A stretch of DNA of 64,000 bases from CBDBKE01 sp965218055 (lineage in GTDB: Bacteria; Acidobacteriota; Terriglobia; JAJPHL01; JAPKYU01), in NCBI GenBank assembly GCA_965218055.1, contig CBDCKA010000002.1, positions 744,001 to 808,000 of the forward strand. Direction: 5' to 3'. Shown piece after piece: positions 1 to 8,272 of this stretch. Each line of letters starts with the position of its first letter. Positions within the stretch are counted from its first letter, which is position 1. The translations under genes and the position numbers were made by a program. The notes under the pieces were generated by a model. The model was not told the origin of the DNA and made no database searches. It worked only from the letters and a program-made list of their open reading frames with translations.

Positions 1-2256
1 AACAATAATGTGCCCCTTTTCGAGACGGAATAGCAGGAGGGCGTCGAGGCCATGGGGTTTTATGCCCAGGGCGGCTCCTGCATGCATCAGCGCATCCCAC
101 AGCCGGACGCTCTCCGGGCGGGGGTGGTGTAACTCGTAACTGAGTTCCCCAACGAACCCGACGCGGAGGACACGGCAGCGCACGCCAGCAACTGTGATTT
201 CTCGGTGGCGTGAGTAGGGAAGCGATTTCGTATCAAGCGGGTCGTCGCACAGCCGGGTCAGCAATTCGCGTGCAAGCGGCCCGGCAACGTTAATCGCGCC
301 GATAGCGCCGGTCTGGTTGATGACGCGCACCTTTAGCCCCCAGGAGTCCGCCCAATCGAGCAGCCACTGCTCCGCCTGCTCGGCTCCTGCTGAGGTAAAC
401 GTCACGTAGTAGCCGCGGGGCCCGAGCGAGCAGATCAGACCGTCGTCGATGATGTAACCTCGTTCGTTCAACAGTAGCGCATAACGCAGACGGCCCTCCG
501 AGAGGTCACGAACGTGGCAAGGATACAGTCGCTCCAGGAAAGCCGTAGCGTCGCGTCCAATTACCAGGAATTTGCCCAGCGTGCTGACGTCCATCAGGCT
601 GACGCCCGTGCGGACGGCCCAGTACTCCTGAAGCAAGTCACCGTAGGTCTGCGGGCGTTTCCAGCTGCCGGCCCATTGCATCCGTGCGCCGAGCGCGAGA
701 TGCTGCTCATGGAGCGCGGTCCGGTGTTCGATGGCGAAGCGAATGCCGGCCGCCGCGTCTTCGAGACAGATCGGCCGAGCGGGTGGCCGAGCAACCGTCG
801 GAGCACTTGCCCAGTCCGTCCCCGACCGTGCGTGGACAAATGCACGCAGGTGCGCGTGACACAATGCACCTTGACACGGCCCCATGGTGACCGTTGTGTA
901 GCGCTTCAACAGCTCGGTCGATTGGAAACCCTCGGACCACGCCCGTTCGAAATCGTCGACAGAAACGTCTTCACAAGTGCAGACAAGTCCCGCGATCGCT
1001 TCCGGTGGAAATGCTACAGTTCGAGGGGCATCCGCTGAACCGCTAGCGGCGCGGCGACCGCTTTCCACGGCCTGTTCGACTGTGCAGCCCGGAAGCACAA
1101 CATCGCCGGCGCCCGCAATCAGCGGGCCGGGCATCTGTCGGAGAAGCCCGGCTCGCGGACAGATGCCAAGAGAGAGAACAACCGCATCACATGAAATTCT
1201 TTCTCGACCGGCATCCGATTGGACCGTCACAGCACTCACTTGCTTGCGACCTTCGGCCGCGAGCACCCTGCCATTCCGGATAGCCCGCACACCGGGCGGA
1301 AGCGCCTCTGCCAAACGGTCGGGGACAAGCGCCGCCATGATCCGGACCCCGACCCTCGTGAGGCATACCAGGTGCTGCAGGCTCTCCATAGTCTCGCCTG
1401 CAAACACCGCGGTCCGGGCGAACTGGACTCCGTGCACCCCCGCAAGTCGCGCGGCGCCGCGTCCGAGCAGGACACCGGGGAGATCGTTTCCCGGGAATAC
1501 GGCGTGATGTTCGACTGCACCGGTGGCGACGATGATGCGGGCAGGATGGACCAAGTGGAGGAAGTCTTCTCCGGCAACCACCACGAGCGGTCCCTCGTAG
1601 ATCCCGATGGCTGGCGCACGCTCGAGGATGGTCACTTGCTCTCGAGTACGCAGGTTCGCCAGGAGAGACTCGATTTGCGTGCGGGTCGGACCGGGCGCAA
1701 TCTTCTCACCAATGCTACCCTCGTCCGCAAGCACGACCGTCCGGCCCGCATCGGCCGCGGTGAGCGCCGCCGAGAGTCCCGCAACACCGCCGCCGGCAAC
1801 AAACAGGTCCGGGTGGTGGTTGCAGGTCTCCCTATGACCAGCCGGCTGACCGCGGGGCACTGTGCCGAGCCCAACCATGCGGCGGATAATTCGATCCATC
1901 AGCGGCCAAATCCATCTCGGCCGAAAGAACGTTTTGTAGTAGAAGCCGACAGGGAACAGCCAGGAGAGATGCCAGAGCGCGGAATACACATCGAAGTCCA
2001 CGGAGGGCCAGCCCGCCGTTTCGCGAGCGATCACCTGTCCATCGACCGCTGGCGTACAACAAGCGCGAACCGCTGGCTCGGCATCGATCGTGACAAGACA
2101 GTTGGCACAATCACCGGTCAGGCAATACAGTCCCCGAGGACGATGGTACTTGAAAGAGCGTGAGAAGACACGCACACCGGCCCGGTATAGCGCGGACGCG
2201 ACAGTGTCTCCCGGGCGGATGGGGATCGATTTCCCCTCGAAGTTAATTGAAGACAT
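1..2256 (-). CDS. soxA: Sarcosine oxidase alpha subunit-like protein (3' end outside window)
   Basis: The frame is open from an ATG at 2256 to base 1, giving 752 visible codons of a family that usually has 950-1000, so the C-terminus is missing. I translated it by hand. An N-terminal 2Fe-2S segment (CLTGDCANC with a further Cys) is followed by an FAD-binding Rossmann motif (VAGGGVAGLSAALTAADAG), a second pyridine-nucleotide-like region, a SoxA-type BFD-like Cys cluster (CTCEDVS ... GPCQGALC) and the start of a GcvT/aminomethyltransferase domain. The family is part of the heterotetrameric enzyme that oxidatively demethylates sarcosine to glycine, passing the C1 unit to tetrahydrofolate. The start lies 3 bases after the delta subunit stop, so the two are translationally coupled. 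Related enzymes of this architecture act on other secondary amines, so the exact substrate is not certain. Confidence 0.85.
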   Translation of the reverse strand, partial: MSSINFEGKSIPIRPGDTVASALYRAGVRVFSRSFKYHRPRGLYCLTGDCANCLVTIDAEPAVRACCTPAVDGQVIARETAGWPSVDFDVYSALWHLSWLFPVGFYYKTFFRPRWIWPLMDRIIRRMVGLGTVPRGQPAGHRETCNHHPDLFVAGGGVAGLSAALTAADAGRTVVLADEGSIGEKIAPGPTRTQIESLLANLRTREQVTILERAPAIGIYEGPLVVVAGEDFLHLVHPARIIVATGAVEHHAVFPGNDLPGVLLGRGAARLAGVHGVQFARTAVFAGETMESLQHLVCLTRVGVRIMAALVPDRLAEALPPGVRAIRNGRVLAAEGRKQVSAVTVQSDAGRERISCDAVVLSLGICPRAGLLRQMPGPLIAGAGDVVLPGCTVEQAVESGRRAASGSADAPRTVAFPPEAIAGLVCTCEDVSVDDFERAWSEGFQSTELLKRYTTVTMGPCQGALCHAHLRAFVHARSGTDWASAPTVARPPARPICLEDAAAGIRFAIEHRTALHEQHLALGARMQWAGSWKRPQTYGDLLQEYWAVRTGVSLMDVSTLGKFLVIGRDATAFLERLYPCHVRDLSEGRLRYALLLNERGYIIDDGLICSLGPRGYYVTFTSAGAEQAEQWLLDWADSWGLKVRVINQTGAIGAINVAGPLARELLTRLCDDPLDTKSLPYSRHREITVAGVRCRVLRVGFVGELSYELHHPRPESVRLWDALMHAGAALGIKPHGLDALLLFRLEKGHIIV

Positions 2257-2259
2257 TGG

Positions 2260-2529
2260 TTAATGGACGTCATCGATCTCGTTAGAAAGTGTGTTGCGCC
2301 GGACTGTCAGCCACCGGCCGCAACCTGCTTGGTGGAACCAGCGTTCGGTCTGGACGCCGGCGACATTCTCAGGCAACCAGACGCGCTGGTAGTCCTCTTC
2401 GGTCTCCGGGCGTCGGGCTTCGCCGCCGAACGAAAACTCGGTGTACGGTCGGCTGCCGCAGTGGGGGCATGTCAGGCGGAACGCCAAAATCAATAGCTCC
2501 GGGCGCGGGGGAAGCGCGCGTGCCGCCAC
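2260..2529 (-). CDS. soxD: Sarcosine oxidase delta subunit-like protein
   Basis: An 89-residue protein with the SoxD hallmarks: an N-terminal CPHCG knuckle, the stretch EFSFGGEA, and a C-terminal region with H-x-x-GCGRWL. SoxD binds zinc through these Cys/His residues and is a small structural subunit of heterotetrameric sarcosine oxidase. The GTG at 2529 gives a 12-residue leader that most family members lack; a TTG at 2493 preceded by GGAG would start closer to the usual N-terminus. It precedes the alpha subunit with a 3-base gap. The usual beta subunit gene (soxB) is not upstream; instead a secreted FGE-domain protein gene ends 34 bases before it. A gamma subunit gene would lie beyond the window edge. 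Confidence 0.8.
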   Translation of the reverse strand: MAARALPPRPELLILAFRLTCPHCGSRPYTEFSFGGEARRPETEEDYQRVWLPENVAGVQTERWFHQAGCGRWLTVRRNTLSNEIDDVH

Positions 2530-2532
2530 CTA

Positions 2533-2557
2533 GCGCCAGACGGGAGAGCGCTGGCGC
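2533..2557. other. Hairpin just after the FGE-domain gene
   Basis: GCGCCAG (2533-2539) and CTGGCGC (2551-2557) are perfect 7-bp inverted arms around an 11-base loop, 6 bases beyond the stop codon of the minus-strand FGE-domain gene. No T-tract follows, so a rho-independent terminator is unlikely. It could modulate expression of the downstream soxD, or be the hairpin that often follows diversified C-type-lectin genes. Confidence 0.4.
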
Positions 2558-2563
2558 CCGGTA

Positions 2564-4591
2564 TCATCGGCTTGTTCTTACCAGGCGGAAGCCAAGGGCA
2601 CCGTCGCGGCGGACAGGTCCGAGTGCGGCTCGAAACGTACAGCTGCAAATGACTGCGGCGCCACCCCAGCCGCAGCCACGAACCACCCGGCCCGAGCCTT
2701 CGGAGGGCACTTGGGGCTCCGTGGTCGGAGTCCGGCCCGAGCCCGCGGAGGGCCCTTGGGGATCCGTGACCGGATCCGCCGAATATTCGGTGTCGTAGTC
2801 CCGGAGCCATTCCCATACATTGCCGTTCATGTCATACAAGCCCCAAGCATTGGGCTGCTTTTGAGCTACGGGGTGAGTCTGCTTCCCGGAATTCTTGAGG
2901 TACCAAGCCCTGTCATCCAGGTTTCCGGCATGCTCGCCCTTGGTGCCCGCCCGGCAAGAATACTCCCATTCCGCCTCCGTGGGAAGGCGATACAAATACC
3001 CATCCCGGCGGGCATTCAGTTTGCTGATAAACTCCTGCGCATCGGTCCACGTCACATTGTCAACGGGGCGGTCGGCACCTTTGAATTCGCTGGGATTGCG
3101 TTCCATTAGGGCATCCCATTGCGCCTGGGTCACCTCCGTTGTCTGCATGTCAAACGCGCGGGTTATGGTCACTTCGTGAACAGGCTTCTCCTCTGCGTCT
3201 TCTGTCTCCGACCCCATTTGAAAAACACCCGGCCCGATGTGCGCGAACTTCATCGAGCGAATGACGCCCTCGGTTTTTTCCTCCTCAATCACCATAGACC
3301 CGGCCAAGGCCCACCAGATGGACGCCTGGACGACGCCGGAACTCGGCAGAATCTTCACGTCGTAGTTGGGCACTGGAACCAGCGCATCGCCGAAGGGCCA
3401 CTTCGGTTGTATGATGTAGTCCGGCTCTGGCAGCTCAGTCGCCGGTTTTCCCATCCCGCTGATGACCTCTAGGATTTGCGCGCCTGCGCTGCGGGCGGCT
3501 TCGTAGACCTCAACTGGCCGCCGATAATAGCCAAGGAAAAAAAACAGATCACCTGGCTTCAGCTTTGCTGAAAGCTCTTGCACCGGCGGGACTTCCCCCG
3601 AAATACGCTCAAACTGGCGGATAAACTTCGGATCACCTGGAGAACCTGGCTGCCAATGAGGATAGTGTGAGATCAGCCACGCATAGACTTGGTGCCCGTC
3701 CCTTCGAACCTTCATACACGCCTGCGCTGCCTTCTCGATGGACCCAACCTCCTCCTTACTCAGGGCGCTGTACAACTCACCGAGGATGTTTAGGTAGGCT
3801 TGGCCCAACTGGCCCGCAGGGATTGCGGGCACAGTGTGTTCCTTATGGAATTTCTTATGACGGAAGGGCAGATTGCGTTCACGCGCACCGGGCACAAGCA
3901 CGCTCTGGTACATGGCAGGCATATGTCCCTGGCGGGTGAGGGCAGAAACGAGTTCGCCGGTGAATGTCCAGAGAAGCGCGAGGTTTTGCTGCGAGACAAT
4001 GGGATAAGTCTGGCCCTTAAACCGTCGGAGAACATCTGGTGGCACGGGAGCTGAGCTTTCAAGAAACGCCGCCACGTTCCTCAGCAGTTCCTTGGCGATT
4101 TCATCTGGGGGCTTTGGGCCAATGCCAACAACGAACGCACCGGTGGCGTGCAATTTACGCGCAAGGGCGAGTTCTTGATCCGGTGTTACATTTGACCAGG
4201 AGAATATCACAGCATCTTTTGAGGATAATTTAACAGCGGGCGAGTATTCCTTGAGTAGAATCAACCCGCCGGAGCGTCCCATGCCTTCTGAGACGAAGTC
4301 GTAGCGAACGCTGGCTATGAACAGGTCACCGCCAGCCAGCAGCCGCTCGGCAACAGCCTCGCCCGCCTTCGTTATTGTCGGCAGATCTTTTTGGGCACTT
4401 TGTGTGCCAGCGAAGAGCGCGTCGAAGTAAGATTTAGCAAAGGGGCCATTGGCCTCGGCAGCCGCTACCGATCCGGTGTTTGCCCTCGACCAGCTACCGC
4501 CGAGACCGAACACTATCAAGACCAGACATAGCAAGCCTGGCCGGATAAGCATCCGAGCCCCAGGGCGCGAATTCTGTTGAAGTCCGTCCAT
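2564..4591 (-). CDS. Secreted SIS-like protein fused to FGE-sulfatase/C-type-lectin domain
   Basis: About 675 residues. A hydrophobic signal segment (MLIRPGLLCLVLIVFGLGG) is followed by a region at about 60-430 that looks like two sugar-isomerase (SIS)-like halves (GGDLFIASVRYDF, KPGDLFFFLGYYRR, ILPSSGVVQAS). The C-terminal ~230 residues are an FGE-sulfatase (SUMF1-type) domain with GVFQMGSE, YRLPTEAEWEYSCRAGT, DMNGNVWEW and the terminal GFRLVRTS. The product should act outside the cytoplasm. The terminal block keeps the fold residues but does not clearly keep the copper-binding Cys pair of true formylglycine-generating enzymes, so binding rather than sulfatase activation is likely. A 45-bp imperfect tandem duplication near 2691-2780 adds a second GP-S-GSGR motif. 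The ATG at 4591 has GGGAGGG ten bases upstream; a GTG at 4597 is the alternative. The SIS assignment is by eye. Confidence 0.7.
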   Translation of the reverse strand: MDGLQQNSRPGARMLIRPGLLCLVLIVFGLGGSWSRANTGSVAAAEANGPFAKSYFDALFAGTQSAQKDLPTITKAGEAVAERLLAGGDLFIASVRYDFVSEGMGRSGGLILLKEYSPAVKLSSKDAVIFSWSNVTPDQELALARKLHATGAFVVGIGPKPPDEIAKELLRNVAAFLESSAPVPPDVLRRFKGQTYPIVSQQNLALLWTFTGELVSALTRQGHMPAMYQSVLVPGARERNLPFRHKKFHKEHTVPAIPAGQLGQAYLNILGELYSALSKEEVGSIEKAAQACMKVRRDGHQVYAWLISHYPHWQPGSPGDPKFIRQFERISGEVPPVQELSAKLKPGDLFFFLGYYRRPVEVYEAARSAGAQILEVISGMGKPATELPEPDYIIQPKWPFGDALVPVPNYDVKILPSSGVVQASIWWALAGSMVIEEEKTEGVIRSMKFAHIGPGVFQMGSETEDAEEKPVHEVTITRAFDMQTTEVTQAQWDALMERNPSEFKGADRPVDNVTWTDAQEFISKLNARRDGYLYRLPTEAEWEYSCRAGTKGEHAGNLDDRAWYLKNSGKQTHPVAQKQPNAWGLYDMNGNVWEWLRDYDTEYSADPVTDPQGPSAGSGRTPTTEPQVPSEGSGRVVRGCGWGGAAVICSCTFRAALGPVRRDGALGFRLVRTSR
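2691..2780. repeat. 45-bp imperfect tandem duplication inside FGE domain
   Basis: The block starting CCCGAGCC at 2691 recurs at 2736 with about 80% identity and exact 45-base spacing, so it adds 15 residues in frame. It lies immediately before the conserved RVVRG that opens the C-terminal lectin-fold block of the minus-strand protein. Confidence 0.6.
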
Positions 4592-4703
4592 GAACACTGA
4601 TCCCTCCCGATTCCTTGGTGATGTTGCCGAGCCTGCGCAGAATGGCTAAGGAGCTACCACCAGCACACGGAGAGTTGCCGAGAACAAAGCAAGCTGACGC
4701 ACG

Positions 4704-4760
4704 AGCGCGGATCCTTCGCAGTGGTATTGGAAAGGATCCGCGCTGCGCGTCGAGACGCGC
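4704..4760 (-). terminator. Double hairpin downstream of TonB-dependent receptor
   Basis: A perfect 13-bp inverted repeat (AGCGCGGATCCTT at 4704-4716, complement at 4732-4744, 15-base loop) is joined to a second stem (GCGCGT/ACGCGC, 4745-4760, loop CGAG). They begin 3 bases beyond the receptor stop codon. No long T-run follows, so this may be a factor-assisted terminator or an mRNA-stabilising structure. Confidence 0.5.
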
Positions 4761-4763
4761 TTC

Positions 4764-7700
4764 TTACCAAAGCAATTTCAGACCAAACTGCAGGTCTCTG
4801 CCCTCAAAGGCGCTACCGATAACTCCAAAGCCTCCGGTTCCGAAGGTGGTCCCAGGATCCCTAAAATTGGCAGTGTTGGTAAGGTTGAAAGCCTCAAAAC
4901 GAAACTGCAACGTAAGTCTCTCATGCAGTGTGAAATCCCGAAGGAGGGCGAAGTCCAGATTGGTTACACCCACGCCTTGGACTATGCCACGTCCTGCGTT
5001 CCCGAACCTGGCATGCAGCGTATCAGATCCCTCTAAAAGAGGAGGCGCAACAAACGCAGATGTATTAAACCACTTGTCCGTTGCCGGATCGAAGCTACCT
5101 CTTCCAGTATTCGGGTCGCCTATAAGGTCTGGCCGAAACGAGGAGGTGCTTCCCACATTCAGACTATCGCTGGGCATACCAATCGTCAGGTATGGACCGT
5201 TCATAAGGGTGAGGATTCCATAGAAGGTCCAGTTGCCCAAGACCCGCCCCGCAAAGCTGTCGGTCAAGAACCTTTTTCCTGGCCCGAATGGAGACGTGTA
5301 ACCGGGAACGAACGTGAAGCGTCCGTTAACACTGCCATCGCCCATTCCGCGGTTAAGGTCCCCCGTACTTGGTGCCCTTCCCTCGCCTCCACTCGAGCTG
5401 AGGTCAATGCTCTTGCTGAATGTGAACGCCGCGAGCAGGGACAAACCGTCTGGGCCGGGCCTCTTCCGTATGCTAGCTTCCAGCCCATGATAGGTCGCGT
5501 CCCCGTCACCACGAAACATTAAAATAGTCGTGAAGTCCGGGAAGGGGCGCCGGGGTGTAAGCGGCTCAAGACCCCGGCCGGGAGCGGCGTCGTTGATGGT
5601 GGTCGTACTAAACTCGTTAAGCGAGCGGCTGCCCTGGTAGCCGATCTCAAAAGACATATCTTGGGTTAGCTCGCGCTGGATGGAGGCGCCCCAAGAGTGA
5701 ACTACGACTCTTGGAAGGGGGCTCTGGATGCCCCAGGGATTAAACCCAGCATTAGCAAAGTCTTCTGGACTGTCGAACATGGGGTCAGGAAAGGGATTCG
5801 ACATCGATAGATCTGGAACTACCGCGGCACCGAAATTGCTCTCAAGCGCGGCATTCTGCCGGGGGGCCCCGCCCAAAAACCAGTACCCGGCGAAATACGG
5901 TTCGTTCGAATAGGCGCCATAACCTCCGCGGATAACAGTCTTGTCACCGATGCGATACGCAATACCGAGACGCGGCAGTGGCATATCGTTCGTCATTTCA
6001 ACTAGGGGAACACCCGCCTCAAAACGTCCTTCTTCCGTAGCCGGGAGGTTCGGATCGAATTGGAAGGCAGGGAAAAGCTCTCCTGTCTGATCGTTGATGT
6101 TCGCGCTCAGGCCTGAGTGGTCTACCCAAGGGCCGCGATACTCATATCGGAGCCCAAGATTGATGGTAAGTCTGTTCGTTACCTTCCAGTCGTCCTGAAT
6201 GTACCAGGCATGTGTGACCTGACTCAGGTCGCCAAAAAAAGAATCCGCGCCAAGTTCCGAACTAGTGACGTGTCCCAACAGGAAGTCGCCGAAGGCGTTC
6301 CCTGTGTAACGATCCGAGAAGTTAACGCTTGAACCTCTCGAGAAGCTATTCCAGGAGAAGTTTCTCCGAAGTTGATATCCGAGCTTGACAGTATGAGCTC
6401 CTTTAAAGAACGACAAATTCTCCTTAATTTCTGGATAATGGCCGATCGGGGCCGCGCCATGCCAGAAGGGATCCCCCAGTCGAAGGAAGCCGGGGATGCT
6501 AACGTCCAACACCCCATCATTATCGGCCGTACTCCGCGGAAAGCGGGGCAACCCGAGGGCCTGATTGAAGCCCTGGGGTGTTTTAGTCGCCTCCCCCAAA
6601 CCAGGGGAATAGGGCCGTTTGAAGTAGTGTACGCCAAATTCGTTTATAACGGTCGGGCTGAATGTATGTGTCTGGACGAGATTGACCGCCCAGGTTCTCA
6701 GGCTGTCGGTCCTGGTGAATACCTGAATCGCGTTAACCTGATCTATCGGGGCGGAATCCCAAATGCCGCGCATAGACCAACGATCGTTGTCCCCAGTTCT
6801 GAAGTCGATCTTGGCGATTAGCTGGTCCTTGTCGGTTCCCGAAGTACAATCACCGCACCGAAAGTTAGTGCCGGTGCCGGTGCCGAAGTTTGGTGAGGGC
6901 CAGAATTGCAAAAACTGTTGTGAAGTGCTGTTGAGGCGATCTGCCGGAATGGTATTGTTCGGGAAGGGCGCTCCGGTTAGGGGATCAGTGACCGGGCTTG
7001 TGAAGATCCCATTCTTTTCGGCAGTCGTCGGTACGATCCCAGTAAACGACGAGAACCTTTTCTGCCTTTGGGCTTGCCAGGAAACGAAGAACCAAGCGTT
7101 GTCTCTGCCGTCGAATACGCCGGGAATGAAGATGGGGCCTCCAACCGTCGCCCCGTACTGGTTCTGCTTGAATTCAGGGCGCTCTCCGGGATCAAAGAAA
7201 TTCCGGGCATCCACGTTGTCGTTGCGAAGGAAGTTGAACACGGTGCCATGGATCAAGTTCGTACCGCTCTTGGTCACTAGGCTGACGACGCCTCCCGGCC
7301 GGATTCCGTACTCGGCTCCATAGAGCCCGGTCTTGATCGCGAACTCCTGCACCGAGTCCGGTCCCTGGGTATAGGTCATTTGGCCGTTGTTCTGCGATAG
7401 CATACTGCCATCGACCAGGACCATCGTGTCCTGGGGGCGCATCCCACGGACGTGGAAATTCGCAGCAAAGTTGTTACCGAGACGGTTGCCGCGAGCCGGG
7501 GCTATGCCCGGGGACAGCAGTACGAGAGAGCCAATCACGTCCCGCCCGTTGAGCGGAAGCCCAACGATCTTCTCGTTCTCAATGACTGTGGTCATTGTCG
7601 GAGCCTCCGTCTGCAACAGAGGAGCTTCCGCAGTGACCTCGATTTTTTCTGTCACCGCGCCGAGGGAGAGCGTGAAATCCATTCGATAGGTGCGGCCAAC

Positions 7701-7994
7701 CTCCAGCGTGACGCCTGACCGCAATTCGGTCTTAAAGCCAGCAGAGGACACTTGAATCTCGTAGGCGCCGACGGGGAGATTGGTCAGAGTGTAATCTCCA
7801 GTGTCGGTAGTGACGGTCCGGAAAACTTGGTTCGTCGCCACTTGTCTCATCTCGACTTCGACGCCGGGCACAATGGCGCCGGTCGGGTCTAGGACCCTGC
7901 CCACTACTGACGCCAAACCAATCTGAGCTTCCGCAATCAGGGAAGATCCGAGAAATGTCAAAGCCAGAAGGACTGCAACGCTTGACCTACTCAT
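4764..7994 (-). CDS. TonB-dependent receptor with N-terminal carboxypeptidase-regulatory domain (Oar-like)
   Basis: 1076 residues with a signal peptide (about 1-24, ending SLIAEAQ). Residues about 27-110 form a carboxypeptidase-regulatory-like beta-sandwich (VVGRVLDPTGAIVPGVEV, GDYTLTNLPVGAYEIQV). A plug domain follows (about 120-250; ENEKIVGLPLNGRDV, FHVRGMRPQDTMVLVDG) and then a long outer-membrane barrel ending in LQFGLKLLW, with a terminal aromatic residue as expected for Bam-dependent insertion. This architecture is greatly expanded in Acidobacteriota and is generally linked to uptake of large or scarce organic substrates through TonB energy. AGGAGG lies six bases before the ATG. It is divergent from the catabolic operon at 8273 and could import its substrate, but that is inference. 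The substrate is unknown. Confidence 0.9.
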   Translation of the reverse strand: MSRSSVAVLLALTFLGSSLIAEAQIGLASVVGRVLDPTGAIVPGVEVEMRQVATNQVFRTVTTDTGDYTLTNLPVGAYEIQVSSAGFKTELRSGVTLEVGRTYRMDFTLSLGAVTEKIEVTAEAPLLQTEAPTMTTVIENEKIVGLPLNGRDVIGSLVLLSPGIAPARGNRLGNNFAANFHVRGMRPQDTMVLVDGSMLSQNNGQMTYTQGPDSVQEFAIKTGLYGAEYGIRPGGVVSLVTKSGTNLIHGTVFNFLRNDNVDARNFFDPGERPEFKQNQYGATVGGPIFIPGVFDGRDNAWFFVSWQAQRQKRFSSFTGIVPTTAEKNGIFTSPVTDPLTGAPFPNNTIPADRLNSTSQQFLQFWPSPNFGTGTGTNFRCGDCTSGTDKDQLIAKIDFRTGDNDRWSMRGIWDSAPIDQVNAIQVFTRTDSLRTWAVNLVQTHTFSPTVINEFGVHYFKRPYSPGLGEATKTPQGFNQALGLPRFPRSTADNDGVLDVSIPGFLRLGDPFWHGAAPIGHYPEIKENLSFFKGAHTVKLGYQLRRNFSWNSFSRGSSVNFSDRYTGNAFGDFLLGHVTSSELGADSFFGDLSQVTHAWYIQDDWKVTNRLTINLGLRYEYRGPWVDHSGLSANINDQTGELFPAFQFDPNLPATEEGRFEAGVPLVEMTNDMPLPRLGIAYRIGDKTVIRGGYGAYSNEPYFAGYWFLGGAPRQNAALESNFGAAVVPDLSMSNPFPDPMFDSPEDFANAGFNPWGIQSPLPRVVVHSWGASIQRELTQDMSFEIGYQGSRSLNEFSTTTINDAAPGRGLEPLTPRRPFPDFTTILMFRGDGDATYHGLEASIRKRPGPDGLSLLAAFTFSKSIDLSSSGGEGRAPSTGDLNRGMGDGSVNGRFTFVPGYTSPFGPGKRFLTDSFAGRVLGNWTFYGILTLMNGPYLTIGMPSDSLNVGSTSSFRPDLIGDPNTGRGSFDPATDKWFNTSAFVAPPLLEGSDTLHARFGNAGRGIVQGVGVTNLDFALLRDFTLHERLTLQFRFEAFNLTNTANFRDPGTTFGTGGFGVIGSAFEGRDLQFGLKLLW

Positions 7995-8078
7995 AGCTGC
8001 CTCCTCACCAAGTTTTGTCGAATATCAGACATTCTGAGCATCCAGCTATTTTACTGGGTAACAGGCTCTGAAGTTGCT

Positions 8079-8084
8079 TGTCAA
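8079..8084 (-). promoter_or_regulatory. Possible -35 box for the TonB receptor gene
   Basis: A perfect TTGACA reads on the minus strand about 85 bases upstream of the receptor ATG. The best -10-like hexamer (TAAAAT) is 25 bases away, which is too far, and nothing good lies at 17, so the assignment is weak. Confidence 0.2.
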
Positions 8085-8116
8085 GAGGAAAATCGCATCC
8101 ATGAATTTCTTTTTTG

Positions 8117-8145
8117 TTGACATAACCTGTTCGCATAACCATAGT
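8117..8145 (+). promoter_or_regulatory. Candidate promoter with direct-repeat operator for the catabolic operon
   Basis: TTGACA at 8117-8122 is followed after 17 bases by CATAGT (8140-8145). A direct repeat CATAACC occurs at 8121-8127 and 8134-8140, spaced 13 bases start to start, and covers the spacer between the two boxes. This layout suits a regulator that blocks or replaces polymerase contacts. The first gene starts 128 bases downstream. Confidence 0.4.
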
Positions 8146-8272
8146 GGGCACCTTACCTCTTAAAGTTAAAGCCCAGGCATCGCTTCGGCGAGGACAACTT
8201 GCAGACCGCGCGCCATAGCCTTCAGACACGTCGGGCTCGTATCGACAATTTCCACACTCAAGAGGCTCGCTC

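Noticed and set aside
1219..2163. Long plus-strand open frame (314 codons)
   Set aside because: It lies antisense to the sarcosine oxidase alpha gene, which has clear family motifs; the plus frame has none and reflects high GC.
2564..4763. A complete diversity-generating retroelement
   Set aside because: Only the target-like end is present; no reverse transcriptase, accessory gene or adenine-rich template was found in the window.
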